Source of the DNA: Pseudoscleropodium purum
Lineage: Eukaryota > Streptophyta > Bryopsida > Hypnales > Brachytheciaceae
Direction: 5' to 3'
Assembly: GCA_963969395.1 (NCBI GenBank)
Contig: OZ017797.1
Coordinates: 14,384,001-14,448,000, forward strand
Length of the DNA stretch: 64,000 bases
Shown here piece by piece: positions 1 through 13,082 of this stretch; within the stretch, counting starts at the first letter, position 1, and every line of letters begins with the position of its first letter. The translations under genes and the position numbers were made by a program. A model generated the notes under the pieces. That model searched no databases, was not told the DNA's origin, and saw only the letters and a list, made by a program, of their open reading frames with translations.

Positions 1-3000
1 CACTGCCCAAGGGTATCAAGCCAAGCAGTCACAACCATTAGAGTGATCAAGCCATCATACACTACCGATAGCTACCAACCAATTTTCTGACCCCATATTC
101 AAGTCAATTGCTAGACAAGGGGGTTGGACATATTTTTTACATACATGTATAGGAGAATGACTAATTTGATTCTTTAATTAAGATTGAATGAAAGGGGGAG
201 TCCTGTCTCACAAAAAAAGAATTTTTCTCCTTTGATTTATGTTTATAAACTAATGGATGAGCCAAAGAAGTCCAAAAGGAGTTAACAAACTCCAAAATTG
301 AGTGAGAATTAGATTCTTTGACCACAATTTGAACTACAGAAAGAGAGGACCAGAGTCTAAAAGCTTGAAAAATCAAAATGTAGTGAATCCAAGCCTTGCA
401 TTCAAATTGAGCTATACAAGCAGATCTAGCATTCAGAAGGTCTAAGATCAACAATGTGTGAACCATACTTGTGAGCCTCAAGGATGTCACTAGGGACTTA
501 AGATCTACTTTTTTTTGTTTTTTACTTATTTTTATGAGTAAATTATGGTTAAAGGACTATTTAAGTGACTTTACAAGAGATTGGAATAAAACCATATGTA
601 ATAGGATTAACACCCCAAGGGCATTGAAAATGCCTCAAATATGCTCTTTGTGAATTTTAAGTATTTAGAAAAGGTGTTTAAGTGTCAAATTGTAAATTGG
701 GAGCAATCCCAATCCTAGTCAAAATATAAGGACAAGACATTTAGTTAGATACTACCTGGAGTTTTGATAGTGAAGGTGCATGCGACAAAGATTGGCTAAA
801 ATTAGTAGAATTAGAGTCTTCTAGCTCCCCTAATAACTTAAGAAGCCTACAATAAGAGGTTAGATGAAAATCATGAATGAAAGGTGAAATGTGGGAAAAA
901 ACCATTATGTATGATTTTATAGGTCAAAATCCACAAGAGCTACAACTAGGTGATTGGTATAAGAAAAAAAGTGTTTCTAGCTTAGAAACATGCTAGGAGC
1001 ATAATGGTGAAGCTGAATCATCAAGATTCCCTAGTACGGGAATGATTCCTTCCTAGAGGAATTAAAGTTGGGAAGGGATAAATTCTTTCTCTTGGACAAA
1101 GTGTAAGCTAGACCTAAAAATTTGCACGAAGTATTTGGGGACTTTGTAGAAGTTACTTAAAAAGTTTCATAAATTTTTGAATTGCGGAACATGACTCCAT
1201 GGGAATTCAACCAAAGTCACTGAAATCGGGAAAATTCATAGAAATTCATCTAGTAATGGTAAAATTCCACTAAAAATTAGGACAATGTATTTTAGTCTAA
1301 ATAAGAGCCTAATCAAGTTTCACAACATTCCAACACCGGTAACTACCCAAACCGGCAGAGCTAACGAAATTGAACAGAATTCCAAAAACATTCCATAGTT
1401 GATCAACAAACCACGAACATACGGGAACCAAATCAAGTCATCTAGGACTCTTTTCTTACATTCATGGACCTTTTGGACAACCTTGTCTAGTCAAAATTAG
1501 CAAAAATCACAAACTCCAAAACTTAGTTTTTTCACCCTTTCCACTAGGTTGGGAAATGTTGTCTTTTGTGAGAATTTTGACTTGGGAGTTGGGGGCTAAG
1601 GGATCCCTTGGCTAAAAAGGGGCTCTTGAAGCCAATAGTGAGGTCCATTTCTCATTTGGAGTTTTTCTCCAAAAGTTATAGGATATTCAGCAATAGGGTA
1701 GAATTAGGCATAGTAATTGTAGTTTTTAGTAAATTTTAGTTTATTTAGGTGGTTTTTTCTATAAAAGGAAGTAAGTGTGAGCCCCAGAAACGTATAAAAG
1801 GGTGCCCACCAACTCCTTTTGCACTCCTTTTCTTTCATTTTGTGTTTTGTCAGTCAGAGCCCCAAAATCTCTCAAGTGGTTTGAGACCCACCAACTTGTC
1901 CTTGGCTCCTTGTTTTTGTGATCATCTAAAGTCAAAACTCTTGCAGTTTCGTTCCTTGCCAATATTGTTGGCATTTGTTTGATTTTTGGTCCTTGGATCA
2001 AAACACTTGTTGTTAAAAAAATCCATTTGGAACATTTAGCTCTCTTTTTGTTCACATTTTCGTAGCCCATTCAAAAGACTTGAGGTTCCTTTTGAAGGGT
2101 TTGGGCACTATTTTGTTCTTGAGAGTAGACATAATTGTCTCCTTGCGTTTTTTTTTTTTTTTTTTTAAATTATTTTGATATGGCGAAGCTTTGCTCCTAA
2201 GAGTACGTTCCTAACTCTTATTTTTCACAACCTTTTGGGCCTTTAGTGTCTAAATAGTTTGAACAAAAAAGCCCAAGGGGGTGGAACTTTGCTCCCTTAA
2301 TATCCAGTTTGTTTTTAATTTTAAAAAGGGTCCATTAGGGACTCCGTATTGATGTGGCTAAGCAACTGCCTAAAACTTGTTTTGATCAACCAGAGCCCAG
2401 CCAAGCTGGCAGTCCGGAAGGCCAGTGAGTTGGCAGTCAGAGCTTGCGACAGCACCGGTCAGCCGGACCGGTTGGCAAGGCAGGCCGGGGAGCCTTAACG
2501 AACCAACAGTCACTCATCAATTTCAAAAACCGACCCCATTATATCCTGCCAATTGTTGGACACAAGGGGAGTCGGGTTTTTTCTTGGTTTTTTTTCCTCA
2601 CATAACATCATCATGTCAAGACTAATTTGGGTCTCTTGATTCAAAAGTTGAAAGTCAGAAAGGATCCTGTTCTCTTAGATCAAACAGTTTTCTCTAAATT
2701 TGAAGCTTACTATTAGAGCAAGGGGTAGTGAAAAAGACTACATCAGATCCCTTTGTGATTTCAGAGAGAAAAGCTAGAGTTAAACAATTAAATGAAATAT
2801 TTTCTGTCAGCTTGTTGAGTTAGAGAAGGGGGAGGTTCCTAGCAGAGAGGATTGGAGATCTGAGTATGCAGGTAGTCCTAGCAGCTCCTTTTTAATTACA
2901 ACTGAGTCGGATCAAAAAGTTAGAGAAAATTCCGAATCCAAAAGGGCCAGAGAGAAAATTTAGAAATACGTGAGTTCTCCAATTGAGTTTAGAAAAAGGG

Positions 3001-3239
3001 GGGGGAGGGGGGGATAAAATCAGCCCTCCACATCAGAGTTGAAGTCAACTTGTGTTGACCAAGCCTCCTCACTCACCAACCACCTCTCAACCTCAATCCA
3101 CGCCCTATCTGGTTTCCATCGATCTCCAGTTGCTGGGAGTTAACACTCAGTCTGTGCACAGGCCCTTCAAGCCTCAAACAAAAAATGCAAAATAGTTTGC
3201 ATACACACAATTGAGGTTTGGTTTTATAGGAGAGGAGTA
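1..3239. other. AT-rich intergenic DNA, no gene seen
   Basis: No open frame here has recognisable protein content. Two TATAAAAG-like boxes lie at about 1760 and 1794, ahead of a T-rich leader, and could be the remains of an LTR or other promoter; this is only a guess. A GC-rich patch at 2425-2510 contains an exact inverted repeat, ACCGGTC (2454-2460) and GACCGGT (2466-2472). A G-rich run lies at about 2998-3013. Confidence 0.5.
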
Positions 3240-5000
3240 GTGGATAGAGAGTTGGTTGAAATATTTCTACTAAAAGTATTTCATTGGCCGTAGTTTAGAA
3301 GTACATTTTGACTTTGATAGCCATAGTTTAGAATTTCTAGAAGTCAAACAATAAAAAAACAAAAGAAAGAATCTATTGACTTTATAGAGTTTCTAGAGAT
3401 TAGCTAAATTAGAGAAAGGTTAGAAGGGCTCAGTTGGAGCAAATTTGACTTTGAATGCGTTACAAATTACTTCTAAAAGGTCGGAATTTTTCAAAGATTT
3501 GCCTTTGAATAAAAAAAAAGGGTCTTAAAAAAAAATTTTTAAAGATAGAAAAAGAGGGAAAACATAGTCTTAGATGGGACAAGAAAATTAGCATAGAATT
3601 TGAAGGTTAATTGGAACAAGGGAGGAAAGTGTAGAATATCCATCATTCTACCAATCCTCAAATACCAAGAACCGTAAATAAGATATGGAATGGTAGGAGC
3701 ACACACCCAAGGGATGGATTTCGCAATTCAATTTGAGCATGAAACAATCAATGGCATCAAGGCAAGTGCTTAATCTTCGCCTCTTAACTATGTTTTGATT
3801 TTTTCTATTAGTTTTAATTTTAATTAGCAATTAGAGCCATGGGTAGGCATCAAAATTAGACCATTAGAGTATTTGATTAGTAAAATTAAAGTCAAAATTA
3901 AAGTAGAAAAATTCTTTAGCTTTCCAAAGACATATTAAACATTAAAAAATGATGAAAATTGAAGAAGTTACAAGGGAATGAACCTTAGCCTTTAATTGGA
4001 TGAAAATATAAAAATTCATCCAAAAGAATATTCTGTAGGAATCTCAAAATTTAGAGTAGAATCCATTCTCGAACCAAAGGTACAAGTCAAAGAAGATCAA
4101 AGTAGAAGCAAATTCCAAACTTCAAAAGTAAACAAGAGTTACTTAGGAATTTTGGTTAATCAATGGTCAAAATTATTTCAAAAATAACATTTACTAGAAA
4201 GTAAAAGGAATTTATACTTCCATCCTTATACTAATACGTTATCAAGATAGATTCACATCAACCAATTAGCTAAAAATAGGAATTGAGCGATAGAACCAAT
4301 AACAAATTAATTTCCACCAATTAACAAAAAAATTAACATAGATTAAAAATATTAATATTAATATTTAAAAAATGAAATGAAATAAAAATGAAATAAAAAA
4401 TAAAAATAAAAACATCAAGCTTAGAGGTAGGAGTAATTATACGCAAGGTAATTAGAAAATTAAAGAAAAAGTCATTAGAGGTTGGAAAAATATACAACCA
4501 ATAGGGACTGACCAAGAATTATTAGCATATGAAGCATTAGGAAAATACTAAAATTGCATTACCTTTAGCATTACATTCATAAGATAAAATTAGAAAATAC
4601 ATAAAGGATAGAATCTTTAGAAAATATCGTCCAATCTTTAGGTTGGACCTAAAAAGCTTTTAGTTTTCAAGAGAAGTTGAAGGATAGTAATTAAGTTTGA
4701 CCCAAACCCTTAAAGCCAACCTTGATACGAAAATTACATTCCCAAGTATACTCAAAGCCTAATCATTTTAAAAGTCAGTCTTTGCTTGAATTTCACAACT
4801 TTCATTAGGGATAAAAGTAGGATTAGTAAAAAGACTCCATTGCTTGGAAGGTATCTTGTTTACTACAGCCAATTACCCATAGAATTTTACTTAATTAACT
4901 TAGAACTTGGTTGTGCTTGTTTGATCTCTTGGGTAGAGACCAAAACACTCACATTACCTTACAAATCAAGATGAATTCTCAAGTGAGGCCACATGCTCAA
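3240..5000. repeat. Diverged large tandem duplication, copy A
   Basis: Blocks of this segment recur in the same order about 2 kb downstream. Examples are 'agccatagtttagaatt' near 3320, a stretch with 'agctttccaaa' near 3917, and 'gaacttggttgtgc' near 4903. The copies have diverged by many substitutions and small indels, so the duplication is old. No coding frame is conserved between the copies, which suggests a repeat rather than a gene. It may be a pair of degenerate LTRs or non-coding parts of a retroelement. Confidence 0.6.
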
Positions 5001-5249
5001 ATCAGGTTCAAAGTCAACTACAGATGACTGAGCAACCATGTCCAGCTATTGCCTGGCTTTCCAACTCAGGTCATTTCTTTTCCCTCCAGCAACTGAAATT
5101 GAAGCCAAACATCAGATTCATAGCCCGGATCTGGGAGCTTTGTGCAATTTCTTCAATTAGAAAAGAATCAGAGTCACGGGAGAAGGTGTAGATTTATCAA
5201 GGTGTGGCATAAAGGAAAGGACAGCACAAAGGTCAAAGAAATTTTATAA

Positions 5250-7215
5250 TCCAAGTGTTTTGACTTTGTAGCCATAGTTTAGAATTGATGAAAGTCAATC
5301 AATATAAAACAAACTAGAGAATCAATTGACTTGGAGTTGTTCTAAAGATTTGCTAATTTAGAGAAGGGTTAGAACAAGCTTAGCTTGACTTTGAAAATGC
5401 TTTGAAAAATTAGATTAGATTAGATTCCCATAGGATTTAGCCTAAGGGCCATTGAAAAAAACTAAGAAAGATTAAAAGATAACAAAAACTCTAAAAAGGA
5501 GTAAAAAGAAGGTGAATTCAAGAGAAATTCAACGAGGAGGAGAAGGAGAAAGCTCAACAATTACCAACTACCAAGAATCGAAATCAACATGGAAGGAATG
5601 TACAAGCAACCCATGGAAGTTGAGGTGCGTAACGATGAAGGAAAGGCCAATGTTGTTGAGGTCAGTGTTTAATCCTCTTCTCTCAAATAAACTTGAATTC
5701 CCAGTTCTATATTAAATTTAATTCATTTTTAATTCCCAATTACACTTAGCAATTAGGACCGTAGGTAGAATTGGGATCAGACTCTTAGTATTAATTTGAA
5801 AGTATAATTAGAGCTAAGAACCTCGTAGGAAAATCCCTTAGCTTTCCAAAAAGATATTAAAAACACAAATCCGATAGAAATTGAAGGAATAGTGAGTGAA
5901 TGAGATTAGCTTAAAAACGGATGAAAAGATACACATTCATCCCAAGGAATATTTTGAAAAGCATTTTAGAATCTGCCCTAGAGTGAATTCCGGAAGTAGA
6001 TGGAAATTAGATGCATAAGTAGATTTTTGAAGTTTCAACAATAAACAAGAATTATGTAAAGTTTTGGTATACCGGTCAACAATCAAAACTTTCTCATAAA
6101 TAACCTTTATCTCAGCTTCAAAAGTTAATTTATACTCTAGCTTTTCCTAGTAGAAAATTGATTACCGCAACAAAACCAATTTATCTTTATAAGATAAAAA
6201 GTAACAAGAATTTAGTAACTAAATTTTGGATACTTACTTGAGGTCAAAATTTGGTTAACAAATTTATTAATGTAGAAGTTAAAAAGTAGAAAATTACTAC
6301 AGATAAAATAAAAACTAAATTAGAAGTGAAATCATTTCAACGTGGAGAAGTAAGAAGGATTAAAGTAAATTTTGAATAACCAAACAACGATCAAATTTTG
6401 CTAAGAAATCCTCATTTCTTCAACTCTTTAAGGAGTGAACTTATTTATTCTAGAAAAAGAATTAGATCCTAAAAGGGAGGAATAACCAACATCAAGAGTA
6501 AGAGTAGAATCAAACAAATCATTTAAAAGTCCCATCGAAGGATAGAAAAAAGGGTAGCTTCTAATCAAAGAATCTTTAAAGAATATTCTAGATCAAAGTT
6601 ATGGTAGAATCTTTTAGGACACAATTTCAGGATTCCAAAACCAACTTCACCTCCAAATTTGAATAATTATTGAATAATTTGAAGTAGGATGAAATATTGA
6701 AGTAGAGGAAGTTAAAATTAAGTGAACTATAGTCAAAGTTATCAAAAGCATTCCAAATCCAAACTTAGCTAGGAGAATAAAAATAAGAAATTATCCAAAA
6801 ATCCCAATGCAATTCTAATAGCTAGAATATTAGAAAGTGACGGATGAAGTTTTGCTAAAAAAAAGTAGCCAATTTTCATCCTTGAATATCTTTTAGGAAT
6901 CACGGTAGAATTTCAAGTTTTTTAGCACTTCGGAAAGAGCGTGAAAAATTCTTTAACTTAGCTTAGATACATTTATTTTGCCCAAAAAAACCTTACCTTC
7001 AAATTGCATAGTAATTAGCTTATACTTTCAAAAAACTTCCTTTTCATTCAATTATTCAAAGTTAGGATTATCCGTAGGATTGAATAAAAAGCTCCATTAC
7101 TTGAAAGGCAGCTCACTACTACAAACCAACTCACCCGTAGAAATTAGTTTAACACAGAATTTGGTTGTGCATATTTGATTTCGAGGGTGAAGATTAGAGC
7201 ACTTACAAAGGCTTA
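5250..7215. repeat. Diverged large tandem duplication, copy B
   Basis: Second copy of the unit at 3240-5000. It matches in order: 'agccatagtttagaatt' near 5270, 'agctttccaaa' near 5839, and 'gaatttggttgtgc' near 7157. No gene is seen inside it. Confidence 0.6.
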
Positions 7216-9300
7216 AAATTATGAAAGGCAATTTGACTTGGCATCTAGAGTTTGAACAATTGTCTTCAGCTTTAGAATATAGCTAGACAATTTGTCATTT
7301 CCGCCCGCGCCCCCCCCCCCCCCCCCCCTTCTCTTGGTTGATTTTGTTTTTGTCAAGTTGTCTTGTTAACTTTGTGTATTCAACTCATATTAATATACTT
7401 ATTGTTTTCAGCAATTTGCCTTGAACGATTGTTTGTGTGTTTGAATTTGGATCCAGTGATTGGACCAGTTTGTGGTTGTATGATAATTTGATTTGTATGA
7501 TTTCATTTCAGTGATGGGAATTTCTTGTGGGATTTTGAGTAATTTGTCTAAATTGTGATTGTATTCTTGAAAGCTATGTTAAGCAATTGGTCTTTATAAT
7601 CAATGATAATAATTGAATGTACTTGACTGATTGTTATAATTAAATTTGGAACTTTGAAGCTCTTTGTGTGACTCTTCCAATGTGAGAAGTTGGTTGTAGA
7701 CAAATTAAATTGTGTTGGAATTGTAGAAGAATGAGAAGTGGCTTTAATAAGCGAAGTTGATTATCATTGAATGAAAATTTGTCTAGTTGCATGACTAAGC
7801 CTATAAATTGGTTAGATGAAATGAAGATTATAATTTGAATTGGTTGAATTAAATGTTGTGATGTTTATGTATGATTTATGGTGTTTGACAATTTGATTAA
7901 TTGATGATGTTATGTGAGTTGGAGATTGTGAGTATAAATTTACTGTGTATGTGAATGCTTAAATCTAGACAAGTTATCAAATTATATGCATAAAAAATTT
8001 GAGAAATTAATTTCTGAATTTAACTGGAGTACTAGTTCATGAGACAATTGAAAGAGTACAAACAAATTGTTTGATTAACTTGATGCTGGATCCAATAGAG
8101 ACCAAGAACTTCAGCTGGCAAGACAATTCGACAGTAGATCCCACGAGCTAGAACTGGTAGCTATGGAGCCAAACAATTTGAGATCCAGTTGGTTGACTCT
8201 AAGGCAAGTTGTCTATGATTGCTCAAGTTACACTTGGTAAGTGAAACAAAAAGTACCTTACCTTATTAAGGAATTTGCTTAATTATTATTGGGAGACCTG
8301 TTGTATTATGGATTGAATTAGTGTTTTAAGAATATTATAAACAATGAGTTGTTATGAGAAAATGAGAAATTGACAAATTGACAAATTGACAAATTATAAA
8401 ACATTGTATAAGTGAATTTAAAGACTTTAAACTAAAATTACTAGCTTGACAAGTTGTCCAGTTAATGAGATTACGGTTTCCAATGTGAGAATAGAAATGT
8501 TAATTCAATATTGCAAATTGTCTTAGATTGTGTCTATGGTTGGTGAGACTGCAAACATGACTTGACAACTTGTCGGTAAATTAGGTCACAAGGAAATTTT
8601 ATATGTTGTATCATTTTGATATATACAAATTGTTAAAATACTGACAATGAGTGAAATCATCATAGAAAATTATTTTATTAAATTCACTTATTTTGATAAA
8701 TAAGAATGAGAAAATTGACCGGTTAGATAGAAGTGAGAAATATTGATCCTAGAATGAAGAACAAATTGTCTTAATACCCTAGTCTTATTAAATTTATACT
8801 ATTAAAGTGTAACTTTAATTCAAGGGTCCAATAATTCTTAAATTGATATGATAAAATTTATTTAAGACAAATTGTTTTGAGTTGGTAATTTTTAAATGAT
8901 TACTATTGAGTAGGAAATGATGAAAGTAATTGATATTGTGCGGTTGTGTTTTGTATGTTTATGAAAAAAATTGATAAGTTGCATGTAGATGGAAGAATAA
9001 ATAATGAAGCGAATGGAGATGCATTACACACTCATTTCCATTGCTTTTAGTTTGGGACAAATTGCCTTTAGGATTGGGACTCGTTTGATACTCATTTAAC
9101 TTGTGATTAGATGAGTTAAATAGTAATTGCCCAACAAATAGTTCCAAATATAAAAATTACTATAATTAAAGAATGTATGTACACTTATATAAATAAATAT
9201 ATTATGCATTTGATTAGTGGCTAGATCATGCATGACAAATTGTTGCCAAACTTGACAAATTGTGCAAAATTCCTTTAAAATACTATATAGGATCAAGATG
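7216..9300. repeat. Region rich in GACAAATTG / CAATTTGTC words
   Basis: The word GACAAATTG, its reverse complement CAATTTGTC and one-base variants (CAAGTTGTC, ACAAATTGTC) recur many times across 2 kb. They include a perfect TGACAAAT triplication at about 8371-8394. There is no coding potential. The pattern could be a degenerate satellite or a cluster of protein-binding sites. Confidence 0.45.
7310..7328 (+). repeat. Poly-C homopolymer run
   Basis: Nineteen consecutive C residues follow a short GC-rich stretch. Similar C runs occur near 18,490-18,530 and 27,286-27,299. These runs may be collapsed or mis-sized in the assembly. Confidence 0.9.
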
Positions 9301-9845
9301 GCATTTCATGCGTCCATAGCATTATTTAATGGACTAGCCAACAAATCCAACCTTGGGAAATAAGAGTGTTGTAAATTATTTTATATAGTAAAATTGTTGA
9401 GTAGATCCCATATCAGTTTAACTTATAAGTGACTTCTAGCTGCAAAACATTCGACTATTTGACCATTCCCTTTAGATTTTGAAACCCCAATACTACATTC
9501 CTAGGTTTGGGGAAGTAGGCAAACCTTAAACTACAAAATCCTATTTTAGACCAAATACCTATTTGGATAATGTTACATCATATTTTTTTATTTCATTCTT
9601 TGGAAAGTTTTTTGCATGAAATTACGAATTAAATTGTGAAATTTGAAAAAAAGAAAAATTATGAGTTCCAAATGACAAATTTGAAGCTCACATAACATCA
9701 CAAGATTTGGACACCAAGACTGTAATGCCTCAAAAGTTCACTTACAAGGCTAAATTCATTAAGTAAATTTACACATTTTTGAATTCTTTGTATACATACT
9801 CTTTTTTATATTTTGTGAGGCTAAAATTATGTCATATACATTTAT
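9301..9845. other. AT-rich intergenic DNA, nothing recognised
   Basis: No gene, RNA or clear repeat structure was seen between the word-rich region and the foldback element. Confidence 0.5.
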
Positions 9846-10760
9846 ACTAGTAGAAAAATACAATGATCTAATTAACAAAACTCAACACAAAATTAAAATG
9901 TTGATTTTTTTGTTGATTTGGGTACTTTTGAACACAAAAGTATTGATTTTTTTACCAAAAAACTATTAATTTTTTGGTTAATTTGGTCACATTTTTTTTA
10001 TTAAAATAATTTTGAATTTTTTTTCACATATAAGTAACCATTCCCAAATTGCCACATGGCAGGTGTCACATGGACAACCTAGGCGGCAAATCACTTTTAA
10101 GAGGTGCAAAAACTTATTTATCTATTTAAAATTTTTTTTTTCCTACTATCACTTCCAGTTAGCAAACTTCAAGGGTAATTTTCACCTTGTAAATAAACTT
10201 CTTTTTAAAATTAGCATTAACAAAAGTTAGACAATTGAGCTATCTTTCATTTCTAGCAATCCGTTTGAGATTTCAATCTTTCAATCAAAAGTTATGAACA
10301 ACAGTCAGAGAATGTGTTTTAAAATGTAAAGAAGAATGTCCATTTCCACCCCTTTATTTTTTGTCCATAACTTTTGATTGGAAGATCTAAATCTCAAATG
10401 GTTTGTTGGAGGTGAAAGATAGTTCAATTTTCCAACTTTTGTAAGTTCAAAGTTTTCAAAAAAAGTTCATTTACAAGGTGAAAATTACCCCCGAAGTTTG
10501 CTGACTTTAATAGACACCAAATTGCGAAATTTTATTCTTAAATTCTTAAAGATTCTAATTTTTTTTAAGAGATTCTAAAAGATTTAAAAAAACTACCAAA
10601 TTTTTATTGATGTGGTAATTGCATTATTCAAAAAAACAAAGAAAAGACTATTTTGTTAATTTGGGAACAGTAAACAAAAACTTGTGAAAATCAATGTTAC
10701 AGTATCCAAATTAATAAGAAATTGTTGATGTTTTGTTAATTTGGGCATTGTTTTCTAGTA
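9846..10760. mobile_element. Foldback / MITE-like element with long hairpin core
   Basis: The outer ends are imperfect inverted repeats, beginning ACTAGTAGAAAAATACAATG at 9846 and mirrored at about 10,715-10,760. The core is a long hairpin: 10,161-10,303 pairs with about 10,364-10,502, and the outermost 42 bases of these arms differ at only about three positions. The loop is about 60 bases. There is no transposase frame, so it would be non-autonomous. The CTAGTAGAAAA-like end resembles some plant DNA-transposon termini, but the superfamily is not established. Confidence 0.65.
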
Positions 10761-12539
10761 ATGTTATAGATATTTTAGATTGATATCTCCAAATACAACA
10801 ATGAAAAAACAAAGTCTTTATTTTAATCTAGAAAAGTTTTTGATCTTTTAGTGTATGCCAAATAGATGGCATCAACATTTGTGGGTTTAGGTTTCTCTAA
10901 ACCAACTTCCTATGGTGATACTTATACTCTAACTATTTTAGAGTTTATAGATAGGTCAACATTCGAAGGTAGAGAGTCTTTAGATTCATCTACAACTAAA
11001 GATGTCATAATTGAATCCACTGCAACTTTGATTCATGAGATTGACATGTCTCATAAGTCGAACTATTATGTGTTTAGGATGATTATAATTAAATTGTGTA
11101 TTTTATGGCTATATTTTTGGTGTGTGCTCTTTCTCTTTAAATTCTACTTTGTGTGGTGTCTATTGAAATTGAATACGTTTGGTTGTTGCAAGGAAGATTT
11201 GAAAAAAATATTTGTTGATGCCTCAATTTTTTTTCAAATGACCTCACATTTCTCAAACTTTAAGATTCCTTTCATCAAAAATCATAGATCCCTCATCTTT
11301 TTTTTTCAAGAAAAATTCTAGCTCACACTCGCTTACCAGCAACCTTGCTACAAGATAAAGAGACTCTATTCTTAAGAAATCAATTGGTCAATTGATTGAA
11401 TCCTTATAAATGACCTCAGATCCCAATTTTTTAACTTCAAATTTGTTTTTTGAGGTCAAAATTAGTACTACAATCTCCCTTTCCAAATGGAAAACGTGAC
11501 ATCCAATAGGGGGCTATTTAAAAATAAATATCTATTTTTGATATGTATGAAAAAATCAATCAAGGTATAAAATATTGTAATGTACCCTGGTTACAAATAT
11601 TATTAAGAGAATATTCTTCATATTTTTCTTTCTACATTCTTTTTTTTCTTTTTTTATATTTTCTTTCAAATTAAAAAAATTTAGCTATAATTGGCAATTA
11701 GAAATAGTAGTTTTCATTTTATTTTATCAATTTCTGCTAATTTCAATTGAACATCCCGTTGGATAACTTTGATATACCATGGATCACATTCATTCCCCTA
11801 TAAATCTCTAGCTATAAGTAAAGATCAATGGAGTGAATGATGGCTCAAGTTTATAGTATTTTGTTTTGTATCTAAAGTATGTATTTTTTAAGAGGAACTT
11901 CATCTTATGAGTAATTATCAATTGTAAAAATGAGTGCAACTATTTGTTTTTGATATTTTGATTGCTGTTGACTAGATTATAGTTTGATTGGTAGGCAATC
12001 TAGAAGTAATGAGGGGGGAAATTTAGCTAATAGACAAAAGCATAAACTTTACAAAGGTTTCTTTTTCAATTAATTTTGCAATTTCTAGTGGTCTTTGGGC
12101 TTAGAAAATTAGAGTCTCTTTCTAGTAGGCATTCATATACATGGTTAGTGAGCTACTAATTACATTCAAATTGCCTAAATCTATATGGCTACTCCCAAAT
12201 GAGCAATTAATAAATATTGGATCTTTTGGAGGTATAATACAATATCTATGACTCTAAAATATATTTCCTTGCAATGTGAAACAAAAAATTATACAATTAC
12301 TTTTATCTTTTATTTTATCTTATATGAGTTTCTGTTTAACAAAAAAATTGGGAATACTAATTATGTTCTTTTGTTTTTGTTTTTTAAATTTATTTAATAG
12401 GCTTTTGAACAAATTCTTTTTCCAACATTTCAAAAAAAATTAGGTTAAAAGGAATCATAATATGATGACCAAAGAATGACAAGTTGCAAAAAAAGACCAT
12501 TTTTTCCACTTCAAACACTAAGGTTTCACAATCTATATA
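10761..12539. other. AT-rich intergenic DNA with one weak open frame
   Basis: A 151-codon frame at 10,866-11,321 (+) opens with a reasonably protein-like 70 residues, then becomes Phe/Leu/Ile-rich AT translation. No family was recognised. It may be a fragment of a decayed element. Nothing else stands out. Confidence 0.3.
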
Positions 12540-13082
12540 AGGTAAACCTGCCTACAACAAGCAAAATGGTTCATTTGCTCTATTGCCATTAAAAAAAAAT
12601 CAGATTTTTTTCCATACAAAGACAAATGTGAGAAATGAAGTAAGCAATTAGAATTTTATTTTTTCGACAAAATATGAAATTTTATGAATTTTTGAAGTTT
12701 GTTGTCCAATTAGCCCAAAAAAGTCTGTAGACTACCCCAAATCACCAAAGAAGTGTTTCCATGATGATCATTTTACCACCCAAAGCAATCATAACATTCT
12801 CTAACATGGTTACAAGATTTTCTAACATGGACATCACATTAAAGAAATAAAAAAATAACTTTTTAACCACAATTTACACTAGAAAGGTGTTAGTGTTCTA
12901 TGACAATTACTAATAACTTCATAACCATATTCCAAGGCTTTGATGACAACTGCAAATCAACCTAATGCAATCTTAATTCCATTTTTAAGAAAAAATTTCC
13001 CATGGGTTGATAGAAGATTATAATGGGGAAGTATCCTAGGTGCCTATCATGGGTGATTTGTCTGTCATAGGCAGGTTTACCT
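12540..13082 (+). mobile_element. MITE family A, copy 1 (543 bp)
   Basis: The element starts AGGTAAACCTGCCTA and ends with its reverse complement, TAGGCAGGTTTACCT. It is flanked by TA on both sides, consistent with a TA target-site duplication. It is the inverted counterpart of 22,561-23,103, and both copies measure 543 bp. There is no coding frame. The TA duplication would fit a Tc1/mariner-type non-autonomous element, but no transposase is visible to confirm this. Confidence 0.85.

Noticed and set aside
10866..11321. 151-codon plus-strand open frame as a gene
   Set aside because: Only the first half looks protein-like; the rest is AT-driven Phe/Leu/Ile runs, with no splice partner and no recognised family.
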